A stretch of 29,713 bases of DNA. Source: a virus. Position numbers and translations under genes: made by a program. The notes beneath the pieces are model-generated. The model was given only the letters and a program-made list of their open reading frames with translations, was not told the origin of the DNA and ran no database searches. The DNA is taken from the IMG/VR virus record IMGVR_UViG_3300015373_000033, positions 1 to 29,713 of that record; one strand, given 5' to 3'. Of this stretch, positions 8,135 through 16,642 are shown piece by piece; position 1 is the first letter of the stretch, and every line of letters begins with the position of its first letter.

Positions 8135-8312
8135 GCGACCTGGGAACGTCGACCCGATGCTCGCGAGTCATCTCTAACCCCAGCCGGTAAACGACATGGC
8201 GCAGATGGTGCCAGAGCGAGTGGGCGAGCTCACCCTTCGCCTCAAGCTCCTGGAAATCCTCCAGAGCGTGCCGCGCATGCCGGTAGGCATGCCGTAAGTT
8301 CTCATCACTCAT
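8130..8312 (-). CDS. Small helical His/Arg-rich protein
   Basis: 60 residues from ATG 8312, which overlaps the previous TGA (ATGA). Helical, His-rich: LRHAYRHARHALEDFQELEA, then LAHSLWHHLRHVVYRLGLEM. A longer in-frame extension upstream would cross the holin-like gene and is not used. Last gene of the lysis module; its stop lies in the next promoter. Function unknown. Confidence 0.55.
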   Translation of the reverse strand: MSDENLRHAYRHARHALEDFQELEAKGELAHSLWHHLRHVVYRLGLEMTREHRVDVPRSP

Positions 8313-8527
8313 GGCAGCTTCGGCATCCGAGGTGCCCCGCCGCCGACCAGGATGCTGATCAGGTAAATCAACGCAATCAGCAAGATCACCACCCAGATGC
8401 CCTTCTTCACCATCTCCGGGATCGGGTAAATAAAGCTCTCGATCACCCAGATCGCCAAATAGACGATCCCGGCCAGGATGATCAGACCCACCAAGAACCA
8501 CAAAATTCCAATTGCGATCTCAGCCAT
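8309..8527 (-). CDS. Two-TM membrane protein, holin candidate
   Basis: 72 residues with two hydrophobic segments, about 5-29 (AIGILWFLVGLIILAGIVYL) and 43-62 (GIWVVILLIALIYLISILVG), joined by a short loop with charged residues. Strong SD (AGGAGG) before the ATG at 8527. Size, two spans and the nearby endolysin and spanin-like genes suggest a holin. Similar small two-TM proteins of unknown role are also common in phages, so the assignment is tentative. Confidence 0.6.
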   Translation of the reverse strand: MAEIAIGILWFLVGLIILAGIVYLAIWVIESFIYPIPEMVKKGIWVVILLIALIYLISILVGGGAPRMPKLP

Positions 8528-8536
8528 GTTGGCCTC

Positions 8537-8758
8537 CTATTTATCGGCCGTCGCTGCTTTCACAGCCCACATTGCAGCATTCTCGTAGTGAGTCATTGCC
8601 AGCGCCCAGCAACGGATAACTTCGCCTTTGAAATCAGTATCGATCTGACCCTGATTGCAGAGGTCGATGAGTTCGGCCGTCTTAACCTTGATCTGACCAA
8701 CCAGATCATCCTTCGACGGATTGAAGTCCAAACGAACGCGAGTTGTTCCCAGTGTCAT
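8537..8758 (-). CDS. Acb2/Tad1-like small protein, putative anti-CBASS nucleotide sponge
   Basis: 73 residues from ATG 8758; an upstream in-frame extension would overlap the methyltransferase gene. The N-terminus RVRLDFNPSKDDLVGQIKVK is followed by a helix TAELIDLCNQ and a C-terminal helix ending CWALAMTHYENAAMWAVKAA. This two-helix pattern with a terminal (A)L-M----E-A-MW-VKAAT is what I associate with the Acb2/Tad1 hairpin domain. Characterised Acb2 proteins bind the cyclic nucleotides made by CBASS and so block that defence. Position next to a DNA methyltransferase fits an anti-defence pair within the lysis module. The family call is from memory of the pattern; function in this phage is inference. 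Confidence 0.6.
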   Translation of the reverse strand: MTLGTTRVRLDFNPSKDDLVGQIKVKTAELIDLCNQGQIDTDFKGEVIRCWALAMTHYENAAMWAVKAATADK

Positions 8759-8762
8759 TGGT

Positions 8763-9323
8763 TCACTCCCAGCTAATGCGATCAATGGTCGTTGGACCCT
8801 TGTACCCTCTTTGCCACACGAACCAAGCGAACGGCATTGCACTCGATGCCTTCGGTCCCTCCCAGCCCTTCCTGTGCATCATCGGCAGGCGGTTGCGAAA
8901 CACATGAATGCGCGCCAGGCCGGAGTGCTCCAGGATGTCGGTACGCTTCACACTCTCCAGGAATGCCAGCCGCAGCAACATGATCACCAGCGGACTAAAT
9001 TCGAGTGCCTTACGAACGAATGCTTCCGCCAGCTGATATGGCGGATTGGTCACAACTGCGTCAGTCGTCCGATGACCAGCAGTCAAAAAATCGATGCCTG
9101 ATAACCCGCAACCGTATTGATGCAAATCCGTGGCAAACACCTCGTGTCCGTGATCACGGAGAACCTTGACAATCGACCCTGGCCCGCACGCCGGTTCCCA
9201 CACAGAATGAGGGAGACTCTCGACGCGCAAGAGCGCCTCAACGGCGCAAGCCGGAGTTTCGTAGCAGTCATCACCACGATCCTTGTAAGAATGCTGTCCT
9301 GCTTGGGCGGATTTATCGAGCAT
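8763..9323 (-). CDS. SAM-dependent DNA (probably N6-adenine) methyltransferase
   Basis: 186 residues. Motif I is WEPACGPGS (residues 42-50), which binds S-adenosylmethionine; FATDLHQYG (63-71) fits the acidic motif II; VTNPPYQLAE (91-100) is the catalytic motif IV of amino-methylating enzymes. Order I then IV with no separate recognition domain is typical of short phage orphan methyltransferases. Target sequence cannot be read. It may protect phage DNA from host restriction or alter promoter methylation. It overlaps the spanin-like gene by 11 bases. It lacks the length and architecture of the host cell-cycle enzyme CcrM. Confidence 0.85.
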   Translation of the reverse strand: MLDKSAQAGQHSYKDRGDDCYETPACAVEALLRVESLPHSVWEPACGPGSIVKVLRDHGHEVFATDLHQYGCGLSGIDFLTAGHRTTDAVVTNPPYQLAEAFVRKALEFSPLVIMLLRLAFLESVKRTDILEHSGLARIHVFRNRLPMMHRKGWEGPKASSAMPFAWFVWQRGYKGPTTIDRISWE

Positions 9324-9696
9324 CTTTCAACCGTTGTTCTCGTTGTTCGATCTTCTCTATCGATAAACTGTAGCCAGCCCGCGCATTGCGTGCCCCGGTT
9401 CCCGCACGATGTGGAGCCTGCGGATCATTGGGGTCTTTCATCCACACTCCGAACACCAGACCTATGTGGTCCTTGTATGCTTTGTCCAATGCCTCGCGAT
9501 CAAGCGCCAGCAGGTGTTCCTCGTATTTTGAAATCGGTAGATCATCCACATAAGACCGCGGTGCTGCCTGCGCTTCCGGCACCTCCCACCGCCCCGACAA
9601 ATAGCCCGCACACGCCAGTAAAATTAGCAAAATAATGATAATTGCCACCGTGAGCATCACACGGTGGCCGATGTCCATCTTATCGAGCGGTTCCAT
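9313..9696 (-). CDS. Membrane-anchored periplasmic protein, spanin-like candidate
   Basis: 127 residues. A short cytoplasmic N-terminus with basic residues precedes a strong membrane span (about 13-33, VMLTVAIIIILLILLACAGY). The remainder is soluble and charged, with helical segments (KYEEHLLALDREALDKAYKD and LSIEKIEQREQRLKD). The shape, an N-terminal anchor plus periplasmic helix, and the position directly after the endolysin fit an inner-membrane spanin. No overlapping lipoprotein partner gene was found, so a different envelope role remains possible. Confidence 0.5.
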   Translation of the reverse strand: MEPLDKMDIGHRVMLTVAIIIILLILLACAGYLSGRWEVPEAQAAPRSYVDDLPISKYEEHLLALDREALDKAYKDHIGLVFGVWMKDPNDPQAPHRAGTGARNARAGYSLSIEKIEQREQRLKDAR

Positions 9697-9705
9697 CTCG
9701 GTGCC

Positions 9706-11226
9706 TCACGCCGACTCGGAGCCGGCGTGAGGCCAGTTCGCGTCCATGTAATCCTGCACCTCTTGGAACATCGCGTCAGCGTCTTTTTTCAGTTCAGTCT
9801 CATGTCTGTTGATAGGCCCGTAGTGATTGCACAAGTTGCGCAACGTAAGCCCGCACGACTCAACAGAAAACGCAGGCTGGTTCTTACACAGATCCTGGAA
9901 CTGCTCGCCACGTCCGCCGCCGTAGCTCGTCCAATCCTCCGAGCTGCACGACACACCTTCCGAGAACGCCTCCAGATAGCCAGGAGAATCCCCCCGCAGA
10001 TATTCATCCATGAGATCATCAAACTCAGGATCGCTGGCACCGGCAGCATCGTAACTCGTCTGGAAAGCGCCGGCTTCAGTCGTGGTATCGGCTGGACCGT
10101 AATAGCCTGGCGGCACCGACTGATCTCGACCGCAGCAGTGCTCACCAGACGACTCGCGCATGCCGTGACCCAACATCAGGGCATAGAGATGCCTCAAACG
10201 ATCCACGGCACTGCCGTCGGTCCCTTCGTTCGACATACCGAGCTTGTTGAAGTCATTCTTGTACACGTTGAACACGTCCTTGTCGGAAGACGTGCGCGGT
10301 CGCGACATCTCGATCACACCCGGATGGTCGACCTTGAGCTTCTTGTAAGATTGCGCGAACGCAAGCGCCATACCTTGCGTCCACCCCGGAGGAGCCTCCC
10401 CTCTGTCATCCCAACCATAAGAAGCAACCGCTGAATTTTTAGCGATATTTTTGATCGCTTTCTGTTGTGCAACCGTCAACGCTCCAGGTGGAGGAGCCGG
10501 TGGCGGCAACGGCTTCTTATCATCATAAAGCGCCTGCCAGGTCTCTGGACCGACCACACCGTCGATCTCCAATCCGCGCGAAGACTGATAGCGAATGACG
10601 TTATCCTTGGTGATTGGCCCGAAGTCACCATCGACCACCCCGCTGAAATGCGGGATCATGCGCTGCAGATCCATCACATCTGGGCCTTCATCACCTTCTT
10701 CAAGCGTCGGCCGATCCTCAACATCAATCTCCGGCACCTCCCACCCGCGCACCCACATGTAGCCGATCACGGTGCTTGGATCGTAAGTACTGACATTGAC
10801 GCAGTTGCTTTGATTCCCACCCCTGCAGCGCAAGTTACCGTTATCGTCCCACTCCTCAAACATGGTCACATGCCCGCCGCCTTCGCGGGTCATGACCACG
10901 ATCGTTCCAGGGACTGGAGAACCAAGCTTCACGAAACCGGGGTCGCTCGCAAAGGACTGCGCCCACATCCACTTGTCAGTATCCGTTGGTCCGAACGGAC
11001 CGGAGATGCCTTCTTTGGTGCAAGCCGCTAAACAGAAAGCCGTACAGACTCCACACCAAGCAATACTATCGTCGTCGTAAATCGAGGCATATTCAGCTTG
11101 TTCCGGAAATTTTCGCCCGATATAAGCAGCCATCGCTTCGATCTTGGGATTGCTGCCGTTCTCGTACTCACTCAAACCGGTGATGGCGCGCATCACTTCC
11201 AACCAAGGTGGAATATCTTGCGACAT
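9706..11226 (-). CDS. Multidomain endolysin: CHAP/NlpC-like plus peptidoglycan-binding plus C-terminal domain
   Basis: 506 residues with GGAG upstream. Residues 1-165 resemble a CHAP/NlpC-P60-type amidase of the TIGR02594 kind: NPKIEAM, catalytic cysteine C58 in AWCGV, H119 in GGGHV, and GNQSN (137-141). Residues about 178-234 fit the peptidoglycan-binding type 1 domain (GPDVMDLQ, DGDFGPIT, DGVVGPETWQAL). After a Pro-rich linker (235-250), residues 250-506 form a third domain containing GHGMRESSGEHCCGRD and GAFQTSYDA, reminiscent of chitosanase- or lysozyme-like muralytic folds, with E351-region acidic residues possibly catalytic. Three-part endolysins of this length are larger than usual. 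No signal peptide. The start lies within the preceding gene (59-base overlap). Confidence 0.8.
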   Translation of the reverse strand: MSQDIPPWLEVMRAITGLSEYENGSNPKIEAMAAYIGRKFPEQAEYASIYDDDSIAWCGVCTAFCLAACTKEGISGPFGPTDTDKWMWAQSFASDPGFVKLGSPVPGTIVVMTREGGGHVTMFEEWDDNGNLRCRGGNQSNCVNVSTYDPSTVIGYMWVRGWEVPEIDVEDRPTLEEGDEGPDVMDLQRMIPHFSGVVDGDFGPITKDNVIRYQSSRGLEIDGVVGPETWQALYDDKKPLPPPAPPPGALTVAQQKAIKNIAKNSAVASYGWDDRGEAPPGWTQGMALAFAQSYKKLKVDHPGVIEMSRPRTSSDKDVFNVYKNDFNKLGMSNEGTDGSAVDRLRHLYALMLGHGMRESSGEHCCGRDQSVPPGYYGPADTTTEAGAFQTSYDAAGASDPEFDDLMDEYLRGDSPGYLEAFSEGVSCSSEDWTSYGGGRGEQFQDLCKNQPAFSVESCGLTLRNLCNHYGPINRHETELKKDADAMFQEVQDYMDANWPHAGSESA

Positions 11227-11905
11227 CTGCGTGCTCCGTTGCTCGGTAGTTGGTGAACATAGTCTGGTCGTGGTCGGCTCGGTACCACCAGACCGGAAAC
11301 TCCGGATCGTGATCCTCGAGCCGCGCCAACGTGTTCACCTCCCAGGAAATGTTGCCGGTCTTACCCAGCCAGCGCGTATATTCGCGCTTCATGTTGTAAT
11401 TGAACGGCCCCACCAGATTGCGTGGCACCACCATCACCCCGCCGCAGAACCGCCAGCAGGGAGAGTCGTCATCATATCTGTAGCCCTTGTCCCAGCAGCC
11501 CGGGATCGCGATCGCCTGCTCGCCCTCGACACGCTCGAGGAAGGCATCGATGATCTCAGCAGTCACGCCGGGAACGTGGAAAATTCCATAGTCCAGCCAA
11601 ACGAACACATCGACGAACGGCTCGACATAGGTCGCGACCTCGAGCCACTCGGTCTTCTGTGCCTGAACAATGTGATAGCCGAGTGAATTCTTTTGCGGAT
11701 TGTCCGCGACCGAATAAGTAAATCGCGTATCGGCACCATAGTCCTCTTTGAGATACTGGTAGAGCCAGCAATGCTGCAGATCGCCCTTGGCGCGCAGCAC
11801 ACAGTGCTCGATCCCCAGCAGCTGGCTGGCAAGCTCGTCATACTCCGCCTCCGAGCGCGGATGGCCGGGGATCGGAACATAAGCTGTCACCACGGCGACG
11901 GTCAT
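11168..11905 (-). CDS. Putative glycosyltransferase-like protein
   Basis: 245 residues from ATG 11905, which overlaps the previous TGA (ATGA). It begins with a strand-like VAVVTAYVPIPGHPRSEAEY, then LASQLLGIEHCVL. Further on come VDVFVWLDYGIFHVPGV, a D-x-G-type site after hydrophobic residues as in GT-A fold enzymes, and WRFCGGVMVVPRNLV, then WEVNTLARLEDHDP. The N-terminal pattern recalls HtrL/YibB-type sugar-modification proteins. The neighbour is a clear glycosyltransferase, so the pair may act on the same glycan. Substrate unknown. Confidence 0.5.
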   Translation of the reverse strand: MTVAVVTAYVPIPGHPRSEAEYDELASQLLGIEHCVLRAKGDLQHCWLYQYLKEDYGADTRFTYSVADNPQKNSLGYHIVQAQKTEWLEVATYVEPFVDVFVWLDYGIFHVPGVTAEIIDAFLERVEGEQAIAIPGCWDKGYRYDDDSPCWRFCGGVMVVPRNLVGPFNYNMKREYTRWLGKTGNISWEVNTLARLEDHDPEFPVWWYRADHDQTMFTNYRATEHADVARYSTLVGSDARHHRFE

Positions 11906-13872
11906 AACGCATCCTTGAAACAAAACTGGATCACCTCCATAGGATCCATGGTCGCTGTCCAAGCTTCACAATCACGCACCCCGAAGCTGACCATGATTTT
12001 TCCTGTTTCAGGAAAAAATGCCAGTCCGGCCGCAAACTCGATCTGCCGGTCGAAAAAATAAAACGGTGGAGAAATCCGCTGCAGGCGCTTGTGATGGTCC
12101 CAAAGTACAAAGCGATGTTGGTAATAGCGGCCGGTGTGACCGGGGATCTGCCGTGCCTCATGCACGATCGCCATCCAGTGCCGATCAACCTTGATGACTT
12201 GCGATCCACCGCTGATGTGGCCAACATCCCACTGCAGAGTGTCACGATGAATGTTCTCACCCTGGAGGTTGACCAATGACCCGAGACGATAAACGAAAAA
12301 CAGGTCATCACCACCCACCCACGGCATCCAGTTTTTCTCATGCCGACGATCAGATGGAAGAATTTGTCGCCAATTGTCTCCGTAGCTCCAGCCACCTTCT
12401 CCAGGATCAAGTGGCGCTAGAACTTGTTCGCACCATCCTTCGGGGGTCAACTCCCGAACGGTGGAGAGCGTCCAGAATTGTTGCCGCCATTCAAAGAGAC
12501 GAGAATCCTCAAACCCCAAAACCAGCGGATAGCTTGCATCCGGCCAGTTGGATGGGAGTTTGAGTTCTAGCCAACCGTTAAGAGAATCCCAAAGAAAATT
12601 GCGAGTGTGAATAGGATAATTACCAGAGACCGTGCCATCGCTGGCCCGAATCCGGTACGCACCCTCGTCTGTAATCGTGTAATTAACACATCGAACAAGG
12701 ATCTTTGGTTCTCCGCCATTCTCGATCACCGACGGGTTCGTCGCCACATAGCCGTCGGGCGGCTGGATTGTCAGCTGCTGCGGCTTGAATGACGGCACGT
12801 CCTGCACCAGCGGCTGCAGGTACCAGAACAAGTTGCGCCTCGCGAGCTCACTACCGACGAGCGCCAACTTGTTAGCCTCCTTTGCTGCTGTGCGGCGTTG
12901 GCGCTCGTCGTAATAACCGCAGATTGAAAACTCTTCTTTCAGCCCAGTCTGATGGACATACTCATTAACGAAAAGCTTGTCTCCTGTGGGCACTGGAATT
13001 CTACGTCCAGGCTCAGAGAAGAGTAGGCTACTGAAATTTTCCCCTCGCTCACGATAGAAGCGGGCAAGGTCGTACAGCGTTTCCCCCCGCTGGGGACGCA
13101 TAGAATAAGCTTTGAGCATCTCCCACACGTAATGAGCATGTTGCCCCAGTTGTCGATAACACTCTGCAAGACGCATTTGCGCGTACCATCGCTCTTCCTC
13201 GTAACCTCCAAGCTCGGTTCGTCGACGATAGTGAACGATGGCATCGTCAAATCTCCCGGCATCGAAGTACGACTGCGCCAGATAGAAATGATACCGCTCG
13301 ATCAATCCCGGTCGTGTCTCGACATCGAGTGCAACTTCCAGAAGGGCAATATCGCGAATAAATTTATCAGCACGATTGGCACCGTCAGCGTGATCAACAA
13401 ACTCTGCGCCATGTAGTACTCCAAAAGACGGCACATCCAGATACTCATGCGTGACCCCTAAATAACCGCCGGTTGCCTGACGACTCAAAAGTCGGCGGTT
13501 ATAATAGCTCAGAGCTCCCCCCACCTGGCGCATGTCATAAGAAAGCCCGCGATGACCATTGATCCAGTCCGCCCGCTTAACCCGAAGCTCCATGTCGGCG
13601 TCACAGAGCAGGAGGAAGTCCCACTCGAGCTTACTCTCGCGAGCGACCCGAAGAGCCTCGTTGCGCGCCTGCGCAAAGTCGACGAACGACGCAAAATGAA
13701 GCTCGCACGGTTTCTGGGCCTGCGCGAATAGCGCATGAATGATCTCGGCAGTCCCATCGGTACTGCCGGTATCCACGATAATCCCGCAATCCACATGCGG
13801 TAACAGCGAGCTCACGCAGCGTTCGATCCGCGCTGCCTCGTTCTTGACGATCGCGTTCCAGGCAACGCGCAT
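11902..13872 (-). CDS. Fusion of family-2 glycosyltransferase, TPR-like linker and GH130-like propeller
   Basis: 656 residues from ATG 13872, overlapping the previous stop as TGATG. Residues 1-100 are a GT2 domain: VAWNAIVKNEAARIERCV, IIVDTGSTDGTAEII (31-45) and the metal-binding DAD at 91-93. Residues about 190-290 contain helical repeats of TPR type (YHFYLAQSYFDAGRFDDAI, LAECYRQLGQHA). The C-terminal half (about 320-656) looks like a five-bladed propeller of GH130/GH43-type enzymes: TNPSVIENGG, LGFEDSRLFEW, KNWMPWVGG, GGSQVIKVD, EFAAGLAFF, ISFGVRD-like VSFGVRDCEAW. It would make or edit a glycan, either on the host surface or on the virion. Such a long sugar enzyme inside a late virion-lysis operon is unusual. 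Confidence 0.75.
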   Translation of the reverse strand: MRVAWNAIVKNEAARIERCVSSLLPHVDCGIIVDTGSTDGTAEIIHALFAQAQKPCELHFASFVDFAQARNEALRVARESKLEWDFLLLCDADMELRVKRADWINGHRGLSYDMRQVGGALSYYNRRLLSRQATGGYLGVTHEYLDVPSFGVLHGAEFVDHADGANRADKFIRDIALLEVALDVETRPGLIERYHFYLAQSYFDAGRFDDAIVHYRRRTELGGYEEERWYAQMRLAECYRQLGQHAHYVWEMLKAYSMRPQRGETLYDLARFYRERGENFSSLLFSEPGRRIPVPTGDKLFVNEYVHQTGLKEEFSICGYYDERQRRTAAKEANKLALVGSELARRNLFWYLQPLVQDVPSFKPQQLTIQPPDGYVATNPSVIENGGEPKILVRCVNYTITDEGAYRIRASDGTVSGNYPIHTRNFLWDSLNGWLELKLPSNWPDASYPLVLGFEDSRLFEWRQQFWTLSTVRELTPEGWCEQVLAPLDPGEGGWSYGDNWRQILPSDRRHEKNWMPWVGGDDLFFVYRLGSLVNLQGENIHRDTLQWDVGHISGGSQVIKVDRHWMAIVHEARQIPGHTGRYYQHRFVLWDHHKRLQRISPPFYFFDRQIEFAAGLAFFPETGKIMVSFGVRDCEAWTATMDPMEVIQFCFKDAL

Positions 13873-14081
13873 CAAAGCCCAGCGCCGGTCGCCCCCGACG
13901 GACCGGTCCCGCCTGTGACACCCGTAGTCGCCAGCGTGGTGTCGGCCCCGAGAACTTGAAATTCCTCGCCTGGACCCTCGCTCGCCACCAGGTTGGCGAT
14001 CGCCTGGGCGCGCGAGTTGGCCACCACCTGGTAGGTCACCACCGGTCCGAGCTTGCGCGCCTGGATGTAAAACGTCGCCAT
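13872..14081 (-). CDS. Small protein with collagen-like tail, paralogue of next gene
   Basis: 69 residues: MATFYIQARKLGPVVTYQVV, then a helix ANSRAQAIANLVAS, PGEEFQVLGADT, and a tail of TG-TG-PSG repeats. Aligns along its length with the 75-residue protein upstream (M--FY---R---P---V-A----AI---l-s--PGE---V). A good SD (GGGGAGG) lies before the ATG. Possibly a decoration or fibre-tip protein; the glycine tail could interact with other collagen-like proteins here. Confidence 0.6.
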   Translation of the reverse strand: MATFYIQARKLGPVVTYQVVANSRAQAIANLVASEGPGEEFQVLGADTTLATTGVTGGTGPSGATGAGL

Positions 14082-14083
14082 CG

Positions 14084-14311
14084 CTACCTCCCCATTGCGC
14101 CAGTCGAACCGGTCGAACCCGTCGAACCCGTCGAACCCGACGTCCCGGGCGGTGCCGCCGCCGGCACTGGCTCGGTATCCATCACCTCGATCGACTCGCC
14201 GGGAGCAGCACTGTCGAGCACCGCCTGGATGGCGTGCTGGTAGGTCTCGCCCGACGCCTGCACGATCTCGATCGGCATGGTCCTGCGGATCTTCAGATAG
14301 AAATCAGGCAT
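14084..14311 (-). CDS. Small protein with collagen-like tail
   Basis: 75 residues with SD GAGGAGGG. MPDFYLKIRRTMPIEIVQAS, helix YQHAIQAVLDSAA, PGESIEVMDTEP, then Pro/Ala and a GSTGSTGSTG tail. It is the tandem paralogue of the 69-residue gene that follows; the tails differ in repeat unit (GST versus GTG/PSG), so the heads are probably the older shared part. It directly follows the portal gene. Function unknown. Confidence 0.6.
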   Translation of the reverse strand: MPDFYLKIRRTMPIEIVQASGETYQHAIQAVLDSAAPGESIEVMDTEPVPAAAPPGTSGSTGSTGSTGSTGAMGR

Positions 14312-14326
14312 CTAGCCCTCCTCTGG

Positions 14327-16636
14327 TTAACCTGGTCCGCCCTGGATCGGCGGCGGCCGCATCCCTGGCTGCATCGGCCGGCGCTGCAACCCGACCACGT
14401 TGCCGGGGAGCGCCTGCTGGTTCGACATCGGCGTAGGCTGGTTGCCTTGGGCTTGGCGAGCTCCCTCAGCCATGTTTCCGGGCGGTCCGGGAGGGGCACT
14501 AGGGGGACCACCGCCTGGGCCGCCAGGGGGCGCTCCTAAGCCCGGTGAGCCTCCCGGCGCTTCCTCACCCGGCATCGCGGCATGTGAGGCAAGGAACCCG
14601 GCGGTGAGCTCGGACGCGATCTTCTGCACCCCCAGTTCGACACCAGCCTGAATGCCCTCGTCGACCTTCTGGCTGATCGCCTTGTTCTGCTCGTTCTGCT
14701 CCTGCTTCTCCTGCTTCTTGGCCAGCACCTCGTCGGACGGCACCACCTCCTCGCCCTCGAGACCGATGGTCTGCGACACCGAACGCAGCACCACGCCGCG
14801 GCCCTTGATCCCCATGATGCCAAGATCGACCGGGTTGTTGGTGTGCTGCAGGAACTCCAGCTGCCTCTGTCTCTGCGTCTCGCGCTGGACCGCGACGTTG
14901 ACGCCCTGGACGTAGATGTCCTCTTGGCCAGTGAGCGCGCCGGAGGTGTCGGTGAGCAGCACCAGGTCGGACAGTTGCTCGAGCGCGACCTCGAAAATGT
15001 CGCGGTCAATATTGGCGGCAACGGTCTGCAGGATCTTGCTCGCGTTGCCCATCAACATCGCGAGCCCGGATGCCGTGCGTCCCGCGCCGCCCGACGCCTG
15101 ACCGCCGATATACTTCGGGATCGCCGACACGTCATCGGATAGTTCGACGAGCGCCTTGAAGACCGTCAGTAACTCCTGGGCATTGCTCTGCGGCTGGAAG
15201 AACTCGACCGGCGGCTTGGCATTGTTGCCAACCGGATCGTCGGTGACATGCCAGCGTTTCCAGGGATAGAGCTCGTCGACGTTATCCTCCGGCCTGCACC
15301 TGCTGTCATTGATCACCACCTGCGGTCCGCTGGAGATACTCATGTTGTTGACGAGCGAGCGCAGCGTGGAGTTGGCGGCGTCCTGCAGGTCAGCGATCAG
15401 ATCGATCAGCGAATTGCCGACCACGGTTCCAGGCACTTTTTCGAACGAGGTAATGAAGTAGTTGTGCCGTGCCCGGGGCGATGGCGATAGGTTGGCCTTG
15501 ATAACGTGGCTGCCGATGCAATAGGCGTCGATGTGGTAGTCGCGGATCGGGTCGGAGATCCCGGGCATGCCGTACTCTTGCAGGATCTCGCCTTGGACGT
15601 TGCCGTGGAACTCCATTTGGGTGATAAGGCCAGACCGGTTCCATGCAGGGTTCTCCCGGTTCTCGAGCACAGCCCGCTCGGCGTCGGTGGTGTCCCAGTT
15701 GTCATAGAGCCCACCGCGGCCGTACTCAGTCAGCACGGCGCGCACCTCGTCCTGATTGAAACCGGGCAGGTCGAGCATGTCGTTGAGCTCGGTGCGGGTG
15801 AGGTTGGACTTCTCGATCACCGCGGCGTTCGCGATGTCGCTCACCCCGGGAGTGAACCAGATGTCGAACGGCGACACCCGGTCCCACATCATCACCGGGT
15901 TCTGCTTGATGGTCGGCTTGCTGTTCTCCCACACGATCTCCGGGATGAGCTTGACGGTGGGGCCTTTGAGCACGGCGAAGGGGAAGATCGGCAAGTCGAC
16001 GATGAACTCGGCGAGCGCGTGGTAGAACATGCCGTTGCGCAGGAACTCCTCGACCTTGTCCTCGGACTCCTTGGCCTGCTTCTGCGCCAGCGTGCGGGCG
16101 GCGTCCTCCGCCGACTCCATCAGCGCCAGCCGGCGGGTGCGCAGGGCGTCCTCCGGCGGCGGCTGCCCGGTGGCCTGCTGCACCATCTGCTGCTCATGCT
16201 GCATCAGCTGGTTGATCTTCTGGATGATCTCGTCCGGCACGTCGGGATCGGCGGGAGGACGGATCGCCCAAGGTCGGTCGGCTCCGAGATAGACATCGCG
16301 CAACAGGGAGGACGCTGCCCGACATTTTTGCGCAGACAGACGCGCATAGATCTCGGAGCCGCCGAACTTTTTCACCTCCTGCATCTTGTTCGGCGAATAC
16401 TGGCCGTTGAACGTCCGCATGGCCTCGAGCAAACGATTGCTCCAACCAGCCGCGGTGTTGCGGTGGTTGCGGAAGATCTCGAACTGACTCTTGATGTAGC
16501 CGACCAGCTGCGGCGGAGCCGCGACCGGCGGGGCTGCTGCCGCCGCCCGCGCCTGCTCCTCCGCCAGCAATTGTGCCTCCAACATCGCTGGAGGCACCAC
16601 CCGCAATACGCCCTGGGGGCCGAATCCGTCTGCCAT
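14327..16636 (-). CDS. Portal protein, P22-like long form
   Basis: 769 residues. N-terminal helices QLVGYIKSQFEIFRNHRNTAAGWSNRLLEA with a Gly-Y-S-pattern (FNGQYSPNKMQEV) followed by KFGGSEIYARLSAQKCRAASS fit the entry to portal cores of large podovirus portals. Later parts are the long acidic-helical region (residues 110-190), a beta core with TPGVSDIANAAVIEKSNL, and the helical segment VNNMSISSGPQVVIND. The C-terminal 70 residues are Pro/Gly/Met-rich. It forms the DNA channel at the capsid vertex. ATG 16636 has no SD and lies at the predicted transcription start, so the mRNA may be leaderless. Divergent from the terminase genes. Confidence 0.85.
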   Translation of the reverse strand: MADGFGPQGVLRVVPPAMLEAQLLAEEQARAAAAAPPVAAPPQLVGYIKSQFEIFRNHRNTAAGWSNRLLEAMRTFNGQYSPNKMQEVKKFGGSEIYARLSAQKCRAASSLLRDVYLGADRPWAIRPPADPDVPDEIIQKINQLMQHEQQMVQQATGQPPPEDALRTRRLALMESAEDAARTLAQKQAKESEDKVEEFLRNGMFYHALAEFIVDLPIFPFAVLKGPTVKLIPEIVWENSKPTIKQNPVMMWDRVSPFDIWFTPGVSDIANAAVIEKSNLTRTELNDMLDLPGFNQDEVRAVLTEYGRGGLYDNWDTTDAERAVLENRENPAWNRSGLITQMEFHGNVQGEILQEYGMPGISDPIRDYHIDAYCIGSHVIKANLSPSPRARHNYFITSFEKVPGTVVGNSLIDLIADLQDAANSTLRSLVNNMSISSGPQVVINDSRCRPEDNVDELYPWKRWHVTDDPVGNNAKPPVEFFQPQSNAQELLTVFKALVELSDDVSAIPKYIGGQASGGAGRTASGLAMLMGNASKILQTVAANIDRDIFEVALEQLSDLVLLTDTSGALTGQEDIYVQGVNVAVQRETQRQRQLEFLQHTNNPVDLGIMGIKGRGVVLRSVSQTIGLEGEEVVPSDEVLAKKQEKQEQNEQNKAISQKVDEGIQAGVELGVQKIASELTAGFLASHAAMPGEEAPGGSPGLGAPPGGPGGGPPSAPPGPPGNMAEGARQAQGNQPTPMSNQQALPGNVVGLQRRPMQPGMRPPPIQGGPG

Positions 16637-16642
16637 GGAACA

